Shown: positions 51,788 through 61,485, counted from the first letter of the stretch. The stretch is DNA of 64,000 nucleotides from Comamonas sp. JUb58 (GCF_004364775.1 NZ_SOAL01000001.1:1-64000), one strand, 5' to 3'. The notes: generated by a model not told the origin, from the letters alone. Translations and numbers: made by a program.

Positions 51788-53473
51788 ATGACTTACGAAA
51801 AAGCACCTAAACACTTCACGGCTCCGGTGTCGCGCAGACTGGCTTTGACGCTGGGAGGGGGCCTGGTCGGTCTGGTTCTGGCTGCCTGCTCCAAGACGGA
51901 AACTGCGCCCGCCTCCACGGCTTCCGCAGCGGGCGCATCCGCTGCACCGGCAGCACAGACCGAGCCGGTGCGCGGTGGCCAGCTCGTGGTCGCCATCCGA
52001 GCCGAGCCCGCTCAGTTGAATCCGCTGGTGGACCAGGGCTCGGGCGCGCATTCGGTGCGCCCGGCGCTGGACTCCCTGGTCTGGGACAACGGCGACGGCA
52101 CGCACGCGCCCTGGCTGGCGTCGAGCTGGGATGTGTCGGATGACGCCACCACCTACGTTTTCCACCTGCGCAAGGACGTGCATTTTCACGATGGCACGCC
52201 CTTCAATGCGGCGGCCGTCAAGGCCAACTTTGACTATGTGAACGACCCGGCCAACAAGTCGACCGGCTCCACCGCCAAGCTCAAGCCGGTGGCGACGGTC
52301 ATTGACGAATACACCGTGTCGGTGAAGCTGGGCACGCCCGAGTCCAGCTTTCTCACCTTAATTGCCGCGCCCTACTTCGGGATTCTTTCGAAGCAGCAGA
52401 TCGAGCAGGACCCCAAGTCGCTGGCCACCAAGCTCATCGGCACCGGCCCCTTCAAGTTCGACAGCTGGGTCAAGGGCCAGAGCCTGACCTATGTGCGCAA
52501 TGACGATTACCAATGGGCGCCCGCGCAGTTCCACGCTGGCGCAGCCTACCTGGACAGCGTCAAATACGTCTTCCTGCCCGAAGACCAGACACGCTACAAC
52601 GCGCTGACCACCAAGGAAGCGCATGTGGTCGACTACATCGCGCCCGAATACGCCAAGAGCGTGAAGCAAAGCGCGGAGTACCAAAACGAGGAATTCCTGC
52701 TGCCGGGCGTGGGCTACAGCCTGCATTTCAACACCCGCCGCGCGCCCTTCGACAAGCTCGAAGTGCGCCAGGCCCTGCTGCATGGCCTGAACCGCGAAGA
52801 GATCGTCGCCAGCTCCACCTTCGGTGCTTATCCGGTGCAGGAATACCTGGCCAGCACAACGCCCGACTTCAACAAGGAGCTGAAGAACAAGATCAGCTAC
52901 GACGCGGACAAGGCCAATCGCCTGCTGGACGAAGCGGGCTGGAGCACGCGCGATGCGCAGGGCTACCGCAGCAAAGAGGGCCAGCGCCTGAGCGCCTCCA
53001 TCCCCTATGCCGACAACGACCAGCTGGCACAGCGCACCTTGGAGCAAGTTCAGATCGATGCGCGCAAGCTCGGCTTCGAGATCAAGCTGCAGCCTGTCAC
53101 CGATCTGCCCGAACGCCTCTACAACGGCAACTATGGCCTGCTGGGCACCTTCCAGTCCGAAGCCACCGGCATGCAGCTGTGGCGTCTCTATGGCACAGAC
53201 AACATCAGCGATGGCAGCACCGTGGGCTCCAACGCCTCGTTCCTGAGCATTCCCGAGCTTGATGCCTTGCTGGCCAAGGCGCGGGCCTCGGGCAAATCAC
53301 CCGACCGCGCCCGCTACTACGCCCAGGCGCAGGAGATCCTGCCGAACTACGCGCCCTCGGTGCCGTTGTACTCGCGTGCCCGCCTCGTCGCCATCCAGAA
53401 GAATGTGCATGGCGTGGCCTGGGACAAGGCCTGGCCGCAGCCCTACCTGTTCGATGCCTGGATCGGAAAGTAA
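51788..53473 (+). CDS. ABC transporter substrate-binding lipoprotein (SBP_bac_5)
   Basis: 561 residues. The N-terminal signal with twin Arg (SRRLALTLGGGLVGLVLAAC) ends in the lipobox LAAC near residue 36, so it is probably lipid-anchored. The mature protein is a family 5 binding protein (peptide/opine/nickel type): GGQLVVAIRAEPAQLNPLVD, then TYVFHLRKDVHFHDGTPFNA. It delivers a ligand to the two permeases downstream. In this setting a sulfur-containing organic compound is a likely ligand, but peptides cannot be excluded. It is followed by the permease gene after 3 bp. Confidence 0.9.
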   Translation: MTYEKAPKHFTAPVSRRLALTLGGGLVGLVLAACSKTETAPASTASAAGASAAPAAQTEPVRGGQLVVAIRAEPAQLNPLVDQGSGAHSVRPALDSLVWDNGDGTHAPWLASSWDVSDDATTYVFHLRKDVHFHDGTPFNAAAVKANFDYVNDPANKSTGSTAKLKPVATVIDEYTVSVKLGTPESSFLTLIAAPYFGILSKQQIEQDPKSLATKLIGTGPFKFDSWVKGQSLTYVRNDDYQWAPAQFHAGAAYLDSVKYVFLPEDQTRYNALTTKEAHVVDYIAPEYAKSVKQSAEYQNEEFLLPGVGYSLHFNTRRAPFDKLEVRQALLHGLNREEIVASSTFGAYPVQEYLASTTPDFNKELKNKISYDADKANRLLDEAGWSTRDAQGYRSKEGQRLSASIPYADNDQLAQRTLEQVQIDARKLGFEIKLQPVTDLPERLYNGNYGLLGTFQSEATGMQLWRLYGTDNISDGSTVGSNASFLSIPELDALLAKARASGKSPDRARYYAQAQEILPNYAPSVPLYSRARLVAIQKNVHGVAWDKAWPQPYLFDAWIGK

Positions 53474-53476
53474 GCT

Positions 53477-54442
53477 GTGACGCAAGCCTCCCTGCGCCCT
53501 CTCTCCCGCCGGGTCCTCCACCGTGTTGGCCTGAGCGCGCTCACCGTGCTCGGGGCCATCACCGCGGCGTTTTTCGCGCTCAGGCTGGTGCCGGTGGATC
53601 CGGCCTTTGTCATTGCAGGCGCAGGCGGTGACGCCGTGGCCATCACCGCCGAAGTGCTGGCCGCCATCCGCAAGGAATACCACCTGGACGAGCCGCTGGT
53701 GATGCAGTACCTGTTCTACCTGTCGCGCCTGGTGCAGGGCGACATGGGCATGTCCTATGTGCAGGAGCAGCCCGTTGCCAGCTTGATTGCCGAACAGGCC
53801 CGCCCCACCTTGGCGTTGGCCAGCCTGGCCTGCGGCCTGGCCGTGTTGCTGTCGCTGGCCGTGGGCATTCTGAGCGCCGGGCGCCGCCGCAGCAGTGCCA
53901 TCGCTGGCGCCGTGGAACTGGTGCTGGCTTCCACGCCCGTGTTCTGGATCGGCTTTCTGCTGATGCTGCTCTTCACCGTGCACTGGCAGCTGTTCCCCTT
54001 GCTGGATACCGGGGGTCTGCGCTCGCTCATCCTGCCCGCGCTGACCATTGCCCTGCCCACGGCCGCGCCGCTGGCACAGGTACTGCGCCGCTCCATGGAC
54101 GATGTGCTGGAGCAGCCCTTCATCACCACGGCCCGCGCACGCGGGCTGTCGGTGCTGGCCACCAAGCTGCGGCATGGCCTGCGCCACGCGGTGATTCCCT
54201 ACCTGACCATGGCGGGCTACAGCTTTGGCGCGCTGCTGGGCGGCGCCGCCATTACCGAAACCCTGTTTGGCCGCCCCGGCCTCGGCCGCCTGCTGGTGAA
54301 TGCCGTCACCCGCCAGGACATGCCGCTGGTGCTGGGTCTGGTCTCTCTCGCCACCCTGGCCTTTGTGGTCATGAACCTGCTGATCGACTTCGCCTACCTC
54401 CTCATCGACCACCGACTGCAGACAGAGTCGCCGCAGCCATGA
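53477..54442 (+). CDS. ABC transporter permease (DppB/OppB type)
   Basis: 321 residues, six transmembrane segments. The N-terminus is basic (RPLSRRVLHRVGLSALTVLG). The loop EQPFITTARARGLSVLATKLRHGLRHA, with the EAA-like core ARARGLS near residue 220, contacts the ATPase. The C-terminal helices (LLGLVSLATLAFVVMNLLID) are typical. The start is GTG 53477. Last 4 nt overlap the next permease gene. It forms the import channel with the DppC-type partner. Confidence 0.92.
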   Translation: MTQASLRPLSRRVLHRVGLSALTVLGAITAAFFALRLVPVDPAFVIAGAGGDAVAITAEVLAAIRKEYHLDEPLVMQYLFYLSRLVQGDMGMSYVQEQPVASLIAEQARPTLALASLACGLAVLLSLAVGILSAGRRRSSAIAGAVELVLASTPVFWIGFLLMLLFTVHWQLFPLLDTGGLRSLILPALTIALPTAAPLAQVLRRSMDDVLEQPFITTARARGLSVLATKLRHGLRHAVIPYLTMAGYSFGALLGGAAITETLFGRPGLGRLLVNAVTRQDMPLVLGLVSLATLAFVVMNLLIDFAYLLIDHRLQTESPQP

Positions 54443-55383
54443 ACCAGACGCTTTCGATCCCTATTGACGCCCACGGCGCCCAACACAGCCCCACCACCCC
54501 GAGCACCCAGCACGCGCCTGCCGCATCAACCGCAGCAGGCACAGCGCCAAGGTTTTCACTCTCAGACTGGCGCCTGCCGCGTGCGAGCACGCTGGGCGCC
54601 GCGCTCGCGGTGACCGTGCTCCTGCTGCTGCTGTGCGCGGTGCTCGCTCCCAGCCTGCTGGCTCCGGGCGATCCACTCGCAGCCGACCGCAGCCAGCTGC
54701 TGCAGCCGCCCTCGCTGCACCACCCCATGGGCACGGACCAGATCGGCCGCGATGTCTACACGCGCGTGGTGCATGGCGCGCGGCCTTCCATTCTGCTGGG
54801 GCTGAGCGCAGTGGCGCTGTCCCTGGCGGTGGGCACGGTGCTCGGCCTGCTCGCCGGGCTCACGCAGCGTGTGGTGCCCACGGTGGTCATGCGGCTCACC
54901 GACATCGGGGCCGCGTTTCCGGAGTTGCTGCTGGCCGTCTTTATCGTCTCGCTGTTCGGCAGCGGCATCTTCAACGCGGCCATTGCCATCGGCATCGCCG
55001 GCATCCCCTACTACACCCGCATCGTGCGCGCCGAGACCTTGCGCGTGCGCTCGGCCAGCTATATCGAGGCCGCAGAGGCGCTGGGCCTGAGCCGCGCCGA
55101 GGTCGTATTGCGCCATATCGTGCCCAATGCACTGCGGCCCCTGATCGTGGTGGCCACCATCGGCCTGAGCAGCGCCACACTGGCTGGCGCCGCGCTGAGC
55201 TTTCTGGGGCTGGGCAACCCGCCGCCCTCGCCCGAATGGGGCGCCATGCTCACCAATGCCCGCAACTTTCTCAGCATGGGCTGGTGGGCGGCGGTGTTCC
55301 CGGGACTGGCCATCACCTTGTTCGTGATGAGCACCACCTGGCTGGGCCGCTGGCTGCAGCAGCGTTCGGAGGGCCGGCTGTGA
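54439..55383 (+). CDS. ABC transporter permease (DppC/OppC type)
   Basis: 314 residues. A hydrophilic N-terminus rich in Ala/Thr/Pro is followed by a first helix (LGAALAVTVLLLLLCAVLAP), then HHPMGTDQIGRDVYTRVVHGAR, the strongest OppC/DppC motif, near residue 95. The EAA loop is EAAEALGLSRAEVVLRHIVPN near 215-235. ATG 54439 overlaps the DppB-type gene, and the GTG of the ATPase overlaps its stop. Complete, normal length. Confidence 0.92.
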   Translation: MNQTLSIPIDAHGAQHSPTTPSTQHAPAASTAAGTAPRFSLSDWRLPRASTLGAALAVTVLLLLLCAVLAPSLLAPGDPLAADRSQLLQPPSLHHPMGTDQIGRDVYTRVVHGARPSILLGLSAVALSLAVGTVLGLLAGLTQRVVPTVVMRLTDIGAAFPELLLAVFIVSLFGSGIFNAAIAIGIAGIPYYTRIVRAETLRVRSASYIEAAEALGLSRAEVVLRHIVPNALRPLIVVATIGLSSATLAGAALSFLGLGNPPPSPEWGAMLTNARNFLSMGWWAAVFPGLAITLFVMSTTWLGRWLQQRSEGRL

Positions 55384-56987
55384 GTTTGCTATCCAACACC
55401 CCGTCAGCGCCCCTGCTGCGCGTACGCAACCTGGCGGTGGCGTTTGAAGAGCGCGGCCGCTTGCGCCAGGCCGTATCAGGCCTGAGCTTTGAGCTGCAGC
55501 CGGGCCGGTGCGTCGCGCTGGTGGGTGAATCCGGTTCCGGCAAAAGCGTGAGCACGCGCTGCCTGGTGGGACTCAATGGCCCGAACGCCCGCATCACCGC
55601 CGATGCGCTGGAGATCGACGGCCAGAACGCGCTGCGCCTGGGCGAGCGGCAGTGGCGCAGCCTGCGCGGTCGCAAGGTCGGCTACATCCTGCAGGATGCG
55701 CTGGTCTCGCTCGACCCCTTGCGCACCATCGGGCAGGAGCTGCAGGAAGCCATCCGCGCGACCGAGTCCGCCACACGCGAGCAGGAGCAAGCGCGGGCGC
55801 TGGAACTGCTTAGCCGCGCCCACATGCCCGATCCGGCGACACGTATCCACGAATACCCCAGCCAGCTCTCGGGCGGGCTGCGCCAGCGTGCACTGATCGC
55901 CACCGCCATCGCGGGCAACCCGCCCATCCTGATTGCCGACGAGCCCACCACGGCGCTCGATGTGTCCGTGCAAAAGGAGATCCTCGCACTCTTTGGCGAG
56001 CTCAAGCGCCAGGGCATTGCCCTCATCCTCATCAGCCACGATCTGGGCGTGGTGTCGCAGCTGGCTGACCAGGTGATCGTGCTGCGCCAGGGCCAGGTGG
56101 TGGAGAACGGCCCGGCAGACCAGGTGCTGCGTCAACCCACACACGCCTATACGCGCAGCCTGATGGCCGCTATCCCCCGGCTCGATGATGCGGCGCCCGA
56201 CACTGCGACGGGCCATGCGCCCGTGCTGCTGCGCGCCGTCCATATCCGCCAGCGCTTTGCCGGGCGTGAGGCCCTGCGCGGTGTGGACATTGAGCTACGC
56301 CACGGCCGCACCTTGGGGCTGGTGGGTGAATCGGGCTCCGGCAAGACCACGCTGGCCCGCATTGTGGCCGGCCTGCAGAAGGCGACCGAAGGGCACATCC
56401 AGGCTGACACCCTGCGTGCCCCACCGCCGCGCAGCCGTGCCAGGCCGATTCAGTTCGTGCACCAGGATCCGCTGTCTGCCTTTGACCCGCGCTACACCGT
56501 GGGCCGGGTGCTGGCAGAGGCGCTGTGGCTGCGCTTTGGCCGCGAGTCCAGCGCGCGCAGTGACGAACGCGTGGCCCAGTGGCTGCACAAGGTGGGGCTC
56601 GATCCGGCACTGGCGGCACGCAGGCCGCTCACGCTGTCGGGCGGGCAGCGCCAGCGCGTGGCCATTGCCCGTGCGCTGGCGACGGAGCCGCAGATCGTGG
56701 TGCTGGATGAACCCGTCTCCGCACTCGATGTATCTGTGCAAAAGCAGATTCTGGAACTGATCACCACACTGCAGCGTGAAACCGGTGTGGCCATGCTCTT
56801 CATCTCGCACGACCTGGGCGTTATCCGCCAGGTGAGCCACGATGTGGCCGTGCTGCGCCATGGCGAACTGCGAGAGTACGGCGATGCGCGCCAGGTGCTG
56901 GAGCGCCCCAGGGACGACTACACGCGCCAGCTCATTGCGGCCGTTCCGCACCTGGGCAATGCGCCCCTCGCGGCATCAGCGCAATGA
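55380..56987 (+). CDS. ABC transporter double ATPase (DppD-DppF fusion type)
   Basis: 535 residues with two nucleotide-binding domains in one chain. Domain 1: Walker A GESGSGKS (49-56), signature LSGGLRQRALIA near 165, Walker B ILIADEP. Domain 2: Walker A GESGSGKT near 315, signature LSGGQRQRVAIA near 420, Walker B IVVLDEP. It powers the importer. GTG 55380 overlaps the permease stop (GTGA). The frame is open long before that, but that part is the permease gene. The 3' end overlaps the convergent LacI gene by 12 bp. Confidence 0.93.
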   Translation: MSLLSNTPSAPLLRVRNLAVAFEERGRLRQAVSGLSFELQPGRCVALVGESGSGKSVSTRCLVGLNGPNARITADALEIDGQNALRLGERQWRSLRGRKVGYILQDALVSLDPLRTIGQELQEAIRATESATREQEQARALELLSRAHMPDPATRIHEYPSQLSGGLRQRALIATAIAGNPPILIADEPTTALDVSVQKEILALFGELKRQGIALILISHDLGVVSQLADQVIVLRQGQVVENGPADQVLRQPTHAYTRSLMAAIPRLDDAAPDTATGHAPVLLRAVHIRQRFAGREALRGVDIELRHGRTLGLVGESGSGKTTLARIVAGLQKATEGHIQADTLRAPPPRSRARPIQFVHQDPLSAFDPRYTVGRVLAEALWLRFGRESSARSDERVAQWLHKVGLDPALAARRPLTLSGGQRQRVAIARALATEPQIVVLDEPVSALDVSVQKQILELITTLQRETGVAMLFISHDLGVIRQVSHDVAVLRHGELREYGDARQVLERPRDDYTRQLIAAVPHLGNAPLAASAQ

Positions 56988-58061
56988 ACGGGCGGAACCC
57001 CGCACCACCAGGTGCGGGGGCTGCAGCGGCTCGGGCAGCTGCGGCCCGTCCGCGTCCAGTGTCATCAGCAGCGCTGCGGCACGGCCAATGGCCGTGGCAT
57101 TCTGGTGCACCGTGGTGAGGCCGGGCGAGAGCAGTTCGGCAAACACCGCATCGTCGTAGCCCACCACGGACAGATCGCCAGGTACTGAGATGCCGCGCTC
57201 ATGCAATCCCTTGAGCACGCCCAAGGCCAGCATGTCATTGGTGCAGAACAAGGCGGTGATCGGGGGTTGCTGCTTCAACAATGCCAGCAGCACATCCACG
57301 CTTTGCCGGCCCTCTTCTACCGTCATTGCCGTGCGGCTGATCTCATGGATACGCGCATCCGCAACACCGGCGAAGCCCGCATGAAAGCCGCGCGACCGGC
57401 TGGCACACCAGGATATCTCGGGCGAGCCATTGACCAGCGCCACCTCCCGGTGGCCGCCATCGCGCAGATAGGCCGCTGCCAGTTCCGCCCCAGCGGCATG
57501 GTCCAGACTGATGGAGGGAAACTCGCCCTGCGGGTCTTCGCTGTCTAGCAGCACCACCTGGATACCCTTGGCCCGAAAACGGCGCAGCAGCGGCAGATTG
57601 GACGGCGTGGGTGCCACCAGAATGCCGCGCACGCCCTGTGATTCAAAGGACTGAAAAATCGCGCTCTCGGTCTCCGCATCCTCGTTGGAGCTGCCGATGA
57701 TGAGCGGAATGCGCCCTGGCGCCGTCACCGTCTCGATGCCCTTGACCACTTCGCCCCAAAACGGATTGGCCACATCCAGCACCACCACCCCCAGGGCCTT
57801 GCCAATGCCGGACTTGAGCGCGCGGGCCGAGCTGTTCACGCTGTAGCCATGGTCGGCCATCACCCGCTCGATGGCCGCCAGCGTGGCAGGCGCCACCAGA
57901 TGCGGCCGGTTGATGGCATTGGAGACGGTGGCCTGGGACACGCCCACCAGGCGGCCAATGTCCTTGGAGGTCAGCCGCACCACGCCGCCATCTGGCGGCG
58001 GATGGTCGGCTGGGGAGGCCGGACAGTTGTCGTCATCGGGGTGCGGTGGGGTTGGGGTCAC
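56976..58061 (-). CDS. LacI family transcriptional regulator
   Basis: 361 residues. The HTH begins near residue 30 (RLTSKDIGRLVGVSQATVSNAI), followed by the hinge and a ribose-binding-type effector domain (KALGVVVLDVANPFWGEVVKG). The frame starts at GTG 58061 with a Pro/Asp-rich stretch and no clear Shine-Dalgarno; a GTG nearer the HTH (VVRLTSK) is possible. It lies behind the DszC/SfnB-like gene on the same strand and convergent to the ABC operon. LacI control of sulfur scavenging is unusual, so the target may be the import genes and a sugar-like or sulfated ligand. Confidence 0.87.
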   Translation of the reverse strand: MTPTPPHPDDDNCPASPADHPPPDGGVVRLTSKDIGRLVGVSQATVSNAINRPHLVAPATLAAIERVMADHGYSVNSSARALKSGIGKALGVVVLDVANPFWGEVVKGIETVTAPGRIPLIIGSSNEDAETESAIFQSFESQGVRGILVAPTPSNLPLLRRFRAKGIQVVLLDSEDPQGEFPSISLDHAAGAELAAAYLRDGGHREVALVNGSPEISWCASRSRGFHAGFAGVADARIHEISRTAMTVEEGRQSVDVLLALLKQQPPITALFCTNDMLALGVLKGLHERGISVPGDLSVVGYDDAVFAELLSPGLTTVHQNATAIGRAAALLMTLDADGPQLPEPLQPPHLVVRGSARSLR

Positions 58062-58144
58062 GTCAGTGTGGATGGCGCAAGGCTGGAGGGCTGATCACTC
58101 CGAGTCTAAGGCTTTCCACCGCCCTGCGGGCACAGCGCCCCCGC

Positions 58145-59329
58145 TCATTGGATGCCGCTGGGCACAGGCGGCTCGCCCGTCAGAAACCAGTAGCCCACAT
58201 TGCGGGTCTTGTACTCTTCCGGGTTGTGCAAGGTATGCGTGCGCACATTGCGCCAGAAGCGGTCCAAGCCCAGCTCGTTGGATGTGGATCGGGTGCCCGT
58301 CACTTCAAAGATCTTGCTGGTCACATCCAGCGCGGTATTGCCTGCAAAGGCATTGGCCGCCGCCAGCGGAATCGCGGCCTCACCGCGCTCAGCAGCTGTC
58401 AAGGCCTCACCACGCGCCCACACCCGGTCCAGCACATCGAGTGCCTGGTCGGCCAGCGCCGTCGCGGCCAGAGTGCGGGTGTACAGATCGCCATACACGC
58501 GCTTGACCCAGGGATCGTCCACATGCCGCTCCACGCCCGAATGCACCCAGGGGCGGCTGTCGTTGAGAGAGTATTCGCGCGCCCGCAGCAGCGCACCCTG
58601 CGCGGTGCCCAGAAACACATTGAGCAGCACACTCTGCTGCACAAACGGAATCAGCGTGCGGTACGGAGCGCGCGGCGTGGCGCTGCGGCGTTCATAGACC
58701 TCATGGGCCTCCACTCGCACGTTCTCATAGGTGCAGGTGCCGCTGCCCGTCTGGCGCTGGCCAAAAGCATCCCAATCGTCCAGCGCCGTCCATCCTGCGC
58801 GGCCTGCGGGGATGGCGGCATCGATGGTCTCAGCGCTGTCCTCGTCCACCCAGGTGATGTGCAGATGGTCTGCCACATGGCTGCCCGAGGTGTAAGGCTT
58901 GCTGCCATTCAGAATCCAGTGGTCGCCCTGCCAGCGCCCCGTCAAGCTGCGCGCTCCGGCATTGGAGTTATTGGCCCAGAACCAGTTGCCCTCGGCCGAG
59001 GCCGCATACAGCTGCGCCGCCTGCTGAGGACTGCTCAGCACATGCGCGGAGTGCAAGGACGATCCATGGTAGCCAAAGAGATGCGCCACCGAGCCATCAG
59101 CCTGGGCGAACTCGCGCACCACCCGCAATGCGGTGGACCAGGGCTGGCCGGCGCCGCCGTGCTGCGCGGGAATGCCCAGCCGCAGCAAGCCACTGTCCTT
59201 GATCTGCTGATACTGCTCCAGCGGCTTGCCGCCTGCCTTGTCGCGTTCAATCGCATCGCGCGCAAAGAGATCACGCAGCTCGACAGCCTGGCGCAGGTAG
59301 GGATTGGAGAGATCAGCTTGAAAAGTCAT
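58145..59329 (-). CDS. Acyl-CoA dehydrogenase-fold monooxygenase (SfnB/DszC-like), second copy
   Basis: 394 residues with the same fold as the protein at 50377-51675. N-terminal QADLSNPYLRQAVELRDLF, then HLFGYHGSSLHSAHVL, the middle domain with WILNGSKPYTSGSHVADHLHI (core NGSKPYTSGS near 150), and the late motif LDRFWRNVRTHTLHNPEEYK, the SfnB/DszC pattern. Start ATG 59329; upstream in-frame codons to 59485 lack family character. It probably oxygenates an organosulfur compound with reduced flavin. It is divergent from the TauD-type gene and 83 bp upstream of the LacI gene. Confidence 0.86.
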   Translation of the reverse strand: MTFQADLSNPYLRQAVELRDLFARDAIERDKAGGKPLEQYQQIKDSGLLRLGIPAQHGGAGQPWSTALRVVREFAQADGSVAHLFGYHGSSLHSAHVLSSPQQAAQLYAASAEGNWFWANNSNAGARSLTGRWQGDHWILNGSKPYTSGSHVADHLHITWVDEDSAETIDAAIPAGRAGWTALDDWDAFGQRQTGSGTCTYENVRVEAHEVYERRSATPRAPYRTLIPFVQQSVLLNVFLGTAQGALLRAREYSLNDSRPWVHSGVERHVDDPWVKRVYGDLYTRTLAATALADQALDVLDRVWARGEALTAAERGEAAIPLAAANAFAGNTALDVTSKIFEVTGTRSTSNELGLDRFWRNVRTHTLHNPEEYKTRNVGYWFLTGEPPVPSGIQ

Positions 59330-59511
59330 ACCGACAATATAGCCACCGGGCGCTGCGCGCTGCCGTTCTGCATAGACGAAATGCGCATCTCCATATCTGA
59401 AATCCTTCCAACCAATTCTCTGGAGAGACAGGACACTTTGTAGTTTCAGGATGACCGCATTGTCATTGCACATCGCTTCATCCAAGCCACTACAACACAG
59501 AGAGAATCAAG

Positions 59512-60477
59512 ATGAACGCTCGCACACCCATCGCCACATCTGGTGTGGACACCAGCATTGGCAACCTGCAGATCCGACGTGTCGCGGGCACCCTCGGCGG
59601 TGAGGTGCAGAACATCCAGCTCAGCCCCGACCTGTCTGAACAGACCATTGCCGACATCACCCGTGCCTTGGTGAAATACAAGGTGCTCTTCTTCCGTGGC
59701 CAGGGCCATCTCGATGACGAAGCGCACCAGGCGTTTGGCGCGCGTCTGGGCAAGACTGTCGCCCACCCCACCGTGCCTGCGCCGTCAGGCACCAAGATCT
59801 TCGAACTCGATGCCTCCAAGGGCGGCGGCCGCGCGGACTCCTGGCACACCGATGTCACCTTCCTCGATGCCTTTCCCAAATACTCCGTGCTGCGCGGCGT
59901 GGTCATCCCGCCCTACGGCGGCGACACCGTGTGGGCCGACACCACGGCGGCCTACCGCAACCTGCCGCCCCAGCTCAAGGCCCTCGCCGACAGCCTCTGG
60001 GCACTGCACAGCAACGACTACGACTACGGCGCCGAACGCACGCAGGTGGACAGCAGCCGCCTCGACCACCAAACCAAGGTGTTCACCTCCGCCATCTATG
60101 AAACCGAGCACCCCATCGTCCACGTGCACCCGGTATCGGGCGAACGTGGCCTGTTGCTCGGCCATTTCGTGCGCCGCATCCTGGGCGTTACCGGCAGCGA
60201 ATCCGCCCGCATCTTCGAGCTGGTGCAAAACCGCGTGACTCGCCTGGAAAACACCGTTCGCTGGTCATGGCAACAAGATGATGTCGCCATCTGGGACAAC
60301 CGATCCACCCAGCATTTCGCCATCAACGACTACGGCGACCTGCCCCGCATCGTGCGCAGAGTCACCGTGCATGGCGACCCCGCGGTCTCCATCGACGGAC
60401 AGCACAGCCGCACCATTCGCCGCCCGGAGGCCTCCAGCCAGGAGACCTTGGACCGGCTGATTGCGACCACTGCGTAG
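59512..60477 (+). CDS. TauD/TfdA family Fe(II)/2-oxoglutarate dioxygenase
   Basis: 321 residues. Fe ligands H..D are in SWHTDVTF near residue 107 and the second His in STQHFAINDYG near 270, with the 2-oxoglutarate Arg after it (RIVRRVTVHGD). Segments KVLFFRGQGHLDDEAHQAFG and LPPYGGDT-like IPPYGGDTVWAD are typical. The family includes taurine dioxygenase and the alkylsulfatase AtsK, which release sulfite or sulfate from organosulfur compounds. Neighbours make a sulfonate or sulfate-ester role likely. The gene is alone on its strand; AGAGAG precedes ATG 59512. Confidence 0.9.
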   Translation: MNARTPIATSGVDTSIGNLQIRRVAGTLGGEVQNIQLSPDLSEQTIADITRALVKYKVLFFRGQGHLDDEAHQAFGARLGKTVAHPTVPAPSGTKIFELDASKGGGRADSWHTDVTFLDAFPKYSVLRGVVIPPYGGDTVWADTTAAYRNLPPQLKALADSLWALHSNDYDYGAERTQVDSSRLDHQTKVFTSAIYETEHPIVHVHPVSGERGLLLGHFVRRILGVTGSESARIFELVQNRVTRLENTVRWSWQQDDVAIWDNRSTQHFAINDYGDLPRIVRRVTVHGDPAVSIDGQHSRTIRRPEASSQETLDRLIATTA

Positions 60478-60504
60478 CCAGCCCCTCAAGCCCCAGGCCC
60501 CCAC

Positions 60505-61485
60505 TCAATCCAGCGCCATCTGCGTCTTGGCCGCTACATCCTTCCAGCGCGTCACTTCCGCCTCGGTGTGCCGGCCCAGCGCCTGGCCGCTGTATTGCTC
60601 AGGCGGCAGCAACTGGATGGCCTGGCTGACGAGCTTGTCGGTGTATTCCTTGTCGCCCATGACTTTCAGGTAGGCCGTCTGGAACTTGTCCAGCGCTTCT
60701 GGCGGCGTGCCTTTGGGCGCGTAGATGCCGTACCAGGTACTGGCCTCAAAGCCTGGCAAGGCGGTCTCGTCCAAGGTCGGCACATCCTTGAGCTGCGGCA
60801 AGCGCTGCCTGGAGGTGACGGCCAGAGGGCGCAGCTTGGCGTCCTTGAGCTGCGGCAGGGCCGTGTTGGTCTGGTCGAACATGCCGTCGACCTGGCCGCC
60901 GATGACATCGAGCAATGCCGGACCCGCGCCCTTGTAGGGCACCAGGGTGACCTTGATGCCGGCCGAGGTCGCAAACAAGGCGGCGATCAGGTGGGAGCTG
61001 GAGCCTATGCCCGCATTGCTGATGTAGAGCTTGTCCGGGTGGGCCTTGCCCCATTCGACCAGGGCCTTGATGTCCTTGGCCGGGTGCTCCTTGCGGACCA
61101 TCAGCACCAAGGGCGTATCGGGAAAGCGGAACACCGGCGCGAAGTCCTTCACCGGGTCGTAGCTGAGCTTTTTGTACAGCGCGGGCGCTGCACCCATATA
61201 GCCCATGTGGCCGACCAGCATGGTGTAGCCATCGGGCTTGGCGCGCGCGGCCTTGGCTGATCCCACCGTGCCTCCCGCGCCCGGAGCGTTGTCGATGATG
61301 ATGGGCTGGCCCACCTCTCGCGCCACCCGCTCGGCCACGCTGCGGGCCAGCGCATCGGTGGGGCCACCGGCGGCAAACGGCACGATCCAGGTGATGGGTT
61401 TGGACGGATAGCCCTGCGCCCCGGCCCCTGCCGCAGCGCTGATGAGGGCAAGCGCCGCCATACCGCTCTTGATCAACGATGTCAT
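60505..61485 (-). CDS. Bug family (tripartite tricarboxylate) substrate-binding protein
   Basis: 326 residues. Signal peptide MTSLIKSGMAALALISAAAG, cleaved after GAG-AQ near residue 24. The mature start YPSKPITWIVPFAAGGPTD is the Bug-family hallmark, followed by GQPIIIDNAPGAGGTVGSA and VGHMGYMG. Bug proteins bind carboxylates and sometimes act with TctAB permeases, absent here. It lies 26 bp behind the FumC-like gene and probably shares its transcript. A ligand such as a dicarboxylate is suggested by the neighbours only. Confidence 0.9.
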   Translation of the reverse strand: MTSLIKSGMAALALISAAAGAGAQGYPSKPITWIVPFAAGGPTDALARSVAERVAREVGQPIIIDNAPGAGGTVGSAKAARAKPDGYTMLVGHMGYMGAAPALYKKLSYDPVKDFAPVFRFPDTPLVLMVRKEHPAKDIKALVEWGKAHPDKLYISNAGIGSSSHLIAALFATSAGIKVTLVPYKGAGPALLDVIGGQVDGMFDQTNTALPQLKDAKLRPLAVTSRQRLPQLKDVPTLDETALPGFEASTWYGIYAPKGTPPEALDKFQTAYLKVMGDKEYTDKLVSQAIQLLPPEQYSGQALGRHTEAEVTRWKDVAAKTQMALD

